Below, piece after piece: positions 6,138 to 6,828 of a DNA stretch of 6,828 nucleotides. Under the pieces are notes generated by a model. The model was not told where the DNA came from. It saw only the letters and a program-made list of their open reading frames with translations, and searched no databases. Source of the DNA: Bacteroidales bacterium UBA1711 (GTDB lineage Bacteria; Bacteroidota; Bacteroidia; Bacteroidales; P3); NCBI GenBank assembly GCA_002317325.1, contig DCJB01000034.1, positions 4,818 through 11,645 of the forward strand, read 5' to 3'. Within the stretch, counting starts at the first letter, position 1. Each line of letters starts with the position of its first letter. The position numbers were made by a program, and so were the translations under genes.

Positions 6138-6491
6138 TGCCTTCCTTTCTCCGGGCCCAGCCTCTTCGGTTTCCCTACCAAGCCCTACCCGATTTACTTG
6201 ATTTTTCACTTTTCCGGCTCCATAGCCGCTTTTAGTGAGGCGCATCCCCCTCGGCTCACTGCTTAAGGACACGTCCAGTACCAGAGTTGGCCGATTGTTC
6301 GACGCTACGGAATCCACCATAACGCCCAGGTTGTTCAGACGCGAGCCGATATTCGCACTCGAGTTCGAGGCATCGTTGTTCGCATTCGCATACGACACAC
6401 CGCCGTTCGCATTCGCATTGTTGTTCGAGCGATACACCACGCGGCCCACCGAGGGATTCTGCCTATGTCCCTTATAACGGAAATGCCTCAT
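6138..6491 (-). ncRNA. DGR template RNA region (TR plus 3' spacer)
   Basis: In characterised DGRs the TR transcript and the spacer leading into the RT gene form the RNA substrate for cDNA priming. Here TR occupies 6336-6454, and about 200 bases of spacer lead to the RT start at 6137. The whole span is open in the RT frame and would encode 118 residues, including a translated TR (residues 13-52) and a spacer rich in Gly, Ser and Glu that I cannot match to a protein family. I interpret it as functional RNA rather than protein. RNA ends are not visible. Confidence 0.5.
6336..6454 (-). repeat. DGR template repeat (TR)
   Basis: This 119-base copy aligns without gaps to 6677-6795 at an offset of 341. 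On the - strand it reads as ten AAY (Asn) codons interspersed with Ala, Gly and Ser. Differences from VR lie at 6365, 6380, 6419, 6422 and 6425 (all A on the - strand) and at 6450 (G here, A in VR, near the 5' edge). The 3' end, about 29 bases from 6364 to 6336, is identical in VR even though it contains adenines, as expected for the initiation-of-homing (IMH-like) end. Confidence 0.93.
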
Positions 6492-6501
6492 TTTTATTAT
6501 T

Positions 6502-6536
6502 TTTATTGGTTTTTTTATTCTGATTTATTGGTTTTT
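6502..6536. repeat. AT-rich direct repeat upstream of TR
   Basis: TTTATTGGTTTTT occurs at 6502-6514 and 6524-6536, starting 22 bases apart (about two helical turns). It lies between the VR-gene terminator and the TR/RT frame, where a promoter for the template RNA would be expected. No TAnnTTTG box is visible on the - strand here. It may be a regulator site or simply low-complexity sequence. Confidence 0.35.
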
Positions 6537-6537
6537 C

Positions 6538-6562
6538 AAAAAAATCGACCCGCTTACGCGGG
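6538..6562 (-). terminator. Intrinsic terminator after the VR gene
   Basis: Read on the - strand, CCCGC-GTAA-GCGGG (6562-6549) has a 5-bp stem and a GNRA-type loop. TCGA and then seven Ts (6544-6538) follow. It separates the VR gene from TR and RT, implying partial or full uncoupling of target and template transcription. Confidence 0.65.
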
Positions 6563-6570
6563 ATAGGGAA

Positions 6571-6588
6571 GGGGGACTTGCGTCCCCC
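6571..6588 (-). other. GNRA-loop hairpin downstream of VR
   Basis: On the - strand, GGGGGAC-GCAA-GTCCCCC is a perfect 7-bp stem with a GCAA tetraloop. Characterised DGRs often carry a hairpin or cruciform with a short loop just 3' of VR that promotes homing. This one has a similar stem and loop but lies about 90 bases past the VR end rather than a few bases, so the role is uncertain. It is flanked by the GTAA-loop terminator hairpin and by a small GCGC-GAA-GCGC hairpin at 6598-6608. Confidence 0.55.
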
Positions 6589-6607
6589 ACGCTTTACGCG
6601 CTTCGCG

Positions 6608-6814
6608 CTACGACACCTCGGTGGCCGCCTTGTACGCCACTACGCTTGCCGCCTTGACGAGGGTTCCGCGGAAGGCCAGACGCGAGCCGATATTCGCACT
6701 CGAGTACGAGGCATCGTTGTGCGCATTCGCATACGACACACCGCCGTTCGCATTCGCATAGTAGTGCGAGCGATACACCACGCGGCCCACTGAGGCTGTA
6801 TAGTAGTTAGTCAT
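6608..6814 (-). CDS. DGR target protein carrying the variable repeat
   Basis: This 68-residue protein has residues 8-46 encoded by VR. The segment GGVSYANAHNDASYSSANIGSRLAF resembles the C-terminal core of formylglycine-generating-enzyme/C-type-lectin folds, the usual DGR target fold. Relative to TR, Asn has changed to H17, Y18, Y19, H32 and Y37. A 22-residue tail (FRGTLVKAASVVAYKAATEVS) follows the repeat. The protein is too short for a complete lectin fold, and VR sits near the N terminus instead of the C terminus. It may be a subunit or tail module working with an upstream gene product. A TAA lies in frame at 6818-6820, so 6814 is the first start. Its ATG overlaps a TGA in another frame (ATGA), suggesting coupling to an upstream gene outside the window. 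Secretion or virion location cannot be judged. Confidence 0.75.
   Translation of the reverse strand: MTNYYTASVGRVVYRSHYYANANGGVSYANAHNDASYSSANIGSRLAFRGTLVKAASVVAYKAATEVS
6677..6795 (-). repeat. DGR variable repeat (VR)
   Basis: This is the ungapped 119-base partner of TR at 6336-6454. VR bases at 6706, 6721, 6760, 6763 and 6766 replace template adenines with T, C, T, T and C on the - strand. Each falls at codon position 1 of an AAC or AAT codon, giving Tyr or His. The one non-adenine difference (6791) is a synonymous Ser change (TCG to TCA) four bases from the 5' edge. Confidence 0.93.
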
Positions 6815-6828
6815 CCCTTAAAAAGCCC

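Larger units (their letters stand above)
4833..6814 (-). mobile_element. Diversity-generating retroelement (VR gene, TR, RT)
   Basis: The order VR gene, TR, reverse transcriptase on one strand is the canonical DGR layout. TR and VR are 119-bp copies differing at six positions, five of them template adenines. The reverse transcriptase has a DGR-type fourth motif (LGLRSSQ) in place of the group II intron form. Neighbouring genes (phage-like 158-residue protein, Dam-like methylase) suggest that the element sits in a prophage or phage remnant. No Avd or HRDC accessory gene is visible in the window. The upstream part of the target operon lies beyond 6828. Confidence 0.9.

Noticed and set aside
5565..6266. 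+ strand open frame of 233 codons opposite the reverse transcriptase
   Set aside because: It covers the catalytic RT motifs on the other strand and shows no domain of its own; it is a shadow frame.
4138..6491. Group II intron or retron as the source of the reverse transcriptase
   Set aside because: There is no maturase/HNH domain, no intron domain V-like element and no msr/msd arrangement. The LGLRSSQ motif and the adjacent adenine-biased TR/VR pair specify a DGR.
6811..6828. End of an upstream - strand gene (…GLFKG then TGA at 6813-6811)
   Set aside because: Only five codons are inside the window, so it cannot be supported as a feature; it is mentioned only as a possible coupled neighbour.

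Overview
The window looks like Bacteroidales DNA. The HtpG protein has the family features of that order (635 residues, an IAFSGATDF lid, an SGGGMGFYGEMPESYNLV C-terminal segment). Genes start without clear Shine-Dalgarno sites, and one intergenic promoter carries the Bacteroidetes -7 box TAnnTTTG. Genus cannot be settled from this window.

The left part (1-2906, + strand) is chromosomal. It holds htpG (102-2009), preceded by a good sigma-54 type -24/-12 promoter and a palindrome TGACA-AAA-TGTCA, then a DUF3825 family gene (2139-2906). The AT-rich stretch 2907-3186 has a promoter, five poly-T tracts and a strong intrinsic terminator ending four bases before the next start codon, so it reads as a leader/attenuator or a small RNA. 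The following HAD-family phosphatase gene (3187-3507) keeps only its first 88 or so codons. It then runs into about 22-bp tandem repeats that resemble an IS21-type insertion-sequence end, and it is a pseudogene.

The right part (3594-6828) reads entirely on the - strand and is a phage-like island built around a diversity-generating retroelement (DGR). In transcription order it contains: a 68-codon gene carrying the variable repeat VR (6677-6795); a hairpin cluster and terminator; the template repeat TR (6336-6454); a DGR-type reverse transcriptase (best start 6137, stop 4833); a 158-residue phage-like protein overlapping it by 14 bases; and a DNA adenine methylase that has lost its N-terminal SAM-binding motif. 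TR and VR are 119-bp copies with six differences. Five of these fall at template adenines (A to C or A to T), all at the first base of Asn (AAY) codons. This is the signature of adenine-specific mutagenic retrohoming.

The proposed working is as follows. The TR RNA is copied by the reverse transcriptase with random bases opposite adenines, and the cDNA replaces VR, diversifying a FGE/C-type-lectin-like surface. The truncated methylase, the broken HAD gene and the IS-like end suggest that the left edge of the element has decayed or been rearranged.
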